Below, one piece after another: positions 63,812 to 64,000 of a stretch of DNA of 64,000 nt (position 1 is the stretch's first letter; the number at the start of each line of letters is the position of its first letter). The notes beneath the pieces were generated by a model that was not told the origin of the DNA, searched no databases, and saw only the letters and a program-made list of their open reading frames with translations. This DNA is from Paralithodes platypus (Eukaryota; Arthropoda; Malacostraca; Decapoda; Lithodidae): NCBI GenBank assembly GCA_032716605.1, contig CM064502.1:39246895-39310894 (forward strand). The letters run 5' to 3'. A program made the position numbers and the translations under genes.

Positions 63812-64000
63812 GGGCACTTTAAGATGGTTCACTTTGTGGGCGATTTTTGCATGTATTCATTATTTTTCTAGTTTCCTCCCTAGACCTCCATCAAATTAAA
63901 CAAAACACATCCATTAGATAAGCCTTCTAGATTAATTTGTACATTTTTCGGTAGAAAAATTTCCCGGCCGAAGGCCGGTTCTTCCAAAATTACAGGCTCA
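63812..64000 (+). mobile_element. Repeat R1 copy 4 (runs off the window)
   Basis: Starts TTTAAGGGGCAC, then GTGGGCGATTTTTGCATG, TTTTTCGGTAGAAAAATTTCC and ATTACAGGCTCA at the window edge. It continues beyond 64000. Confidence 0.7.

Overview
The window looks like a repeat-saturated intergenic stretch of a eukaryotic nuclear genome. The best guess is an arthropod, probably a decapod crustacean. That guess rests on the style of the RTE-like and CR1-like LINEs, the piggyBac-type DNA transposons and the heavy load of (TA)n, (GA)n and (TAGA)n repeats. It is an inference from family resemblance; no host marker gene is visible. I found no convincing host protein-coding gene, rRNA or functional tRNA in the 64 kb. 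Nearly every coding signal belongs to a transposable element.

Layout. 1-6.2 kb: a LINE-A fragment split by a TTAA-flanked insertion, then a 3.2 kb LINE-A copy nested inside a LINE-B copy. 6.9-17.9 kb: a LINE-E copy interrupted by a 9.25 kb LTR retrotransposon (LTRs at 7267-9007 and 14778-16520, minus strand) and by a TTAA-flanked MITE. The LTR element is notable because integrase lies upstream of reverse transcriptase and RNase H, the Gmr1-like order rather than the usual Ty3/Gypsy order. 17.9-21.9 kb: three large palindromes built from tRNA-headed SINE-like sequence and from LINE-E. 22.6-24.5 kb: a LINE-A fragment and two more copies of the TTAA MITE. 25.4-29.9 kb: a piggyBac-like transposon whose transposase has a premature stop and an altered catalytic Asp, with a 160-bp-arm hairpin near its left end.

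30.2-34.5 kb: a CR1-like LINE-C with two uninterrupted ORFs (SGNH-esterase ORF1, EN-RT ORF2), each lacking a catalytic residue. 34.5-39.1 kb: mostly unidentified sequence with short MITEs and foldback repeats. 39.1-42.7 kb: a nearly full-length LINE-B. 42.7-45.4 kb: two CR1 3' fragments and an inverted/tandem cluster of Penelope-like fragments. 45.6-48.6 kb: two minisatellites (30/31 bp and 33 bp). 48.7-52.5 kb: a TTAAGGGG-ended repeat, a SINE pair, and an array carrying repeated TGACCT half-sites. 52.4-55.7 kb: a CR1-like LINE-D that keeps its 5' end and lacks its RT, with tandem monomers in its 5' region. 56-64 kb: palindromic CpG motifs, GGT and TA/TTA microsatellites, an about 310-370 bp C-rich satellite, an about 410 bp satellite, and another CR1 3' tail.

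The autonomous elements (LINEs, LTR element, piggyBac) are all damaged here. The short elements (TTAA MITEs, SINEs) have structures that suggest mobilisation by piggyBac-type transposases and LINE machinery respectively. Nested insertions give a relative order: LINE-B before LINE-A at 2.7-5.9 kb, LINE-A before the TTAA element at 0.6-1.2 kb, and LINE-E before both the LTR element and the MITE.
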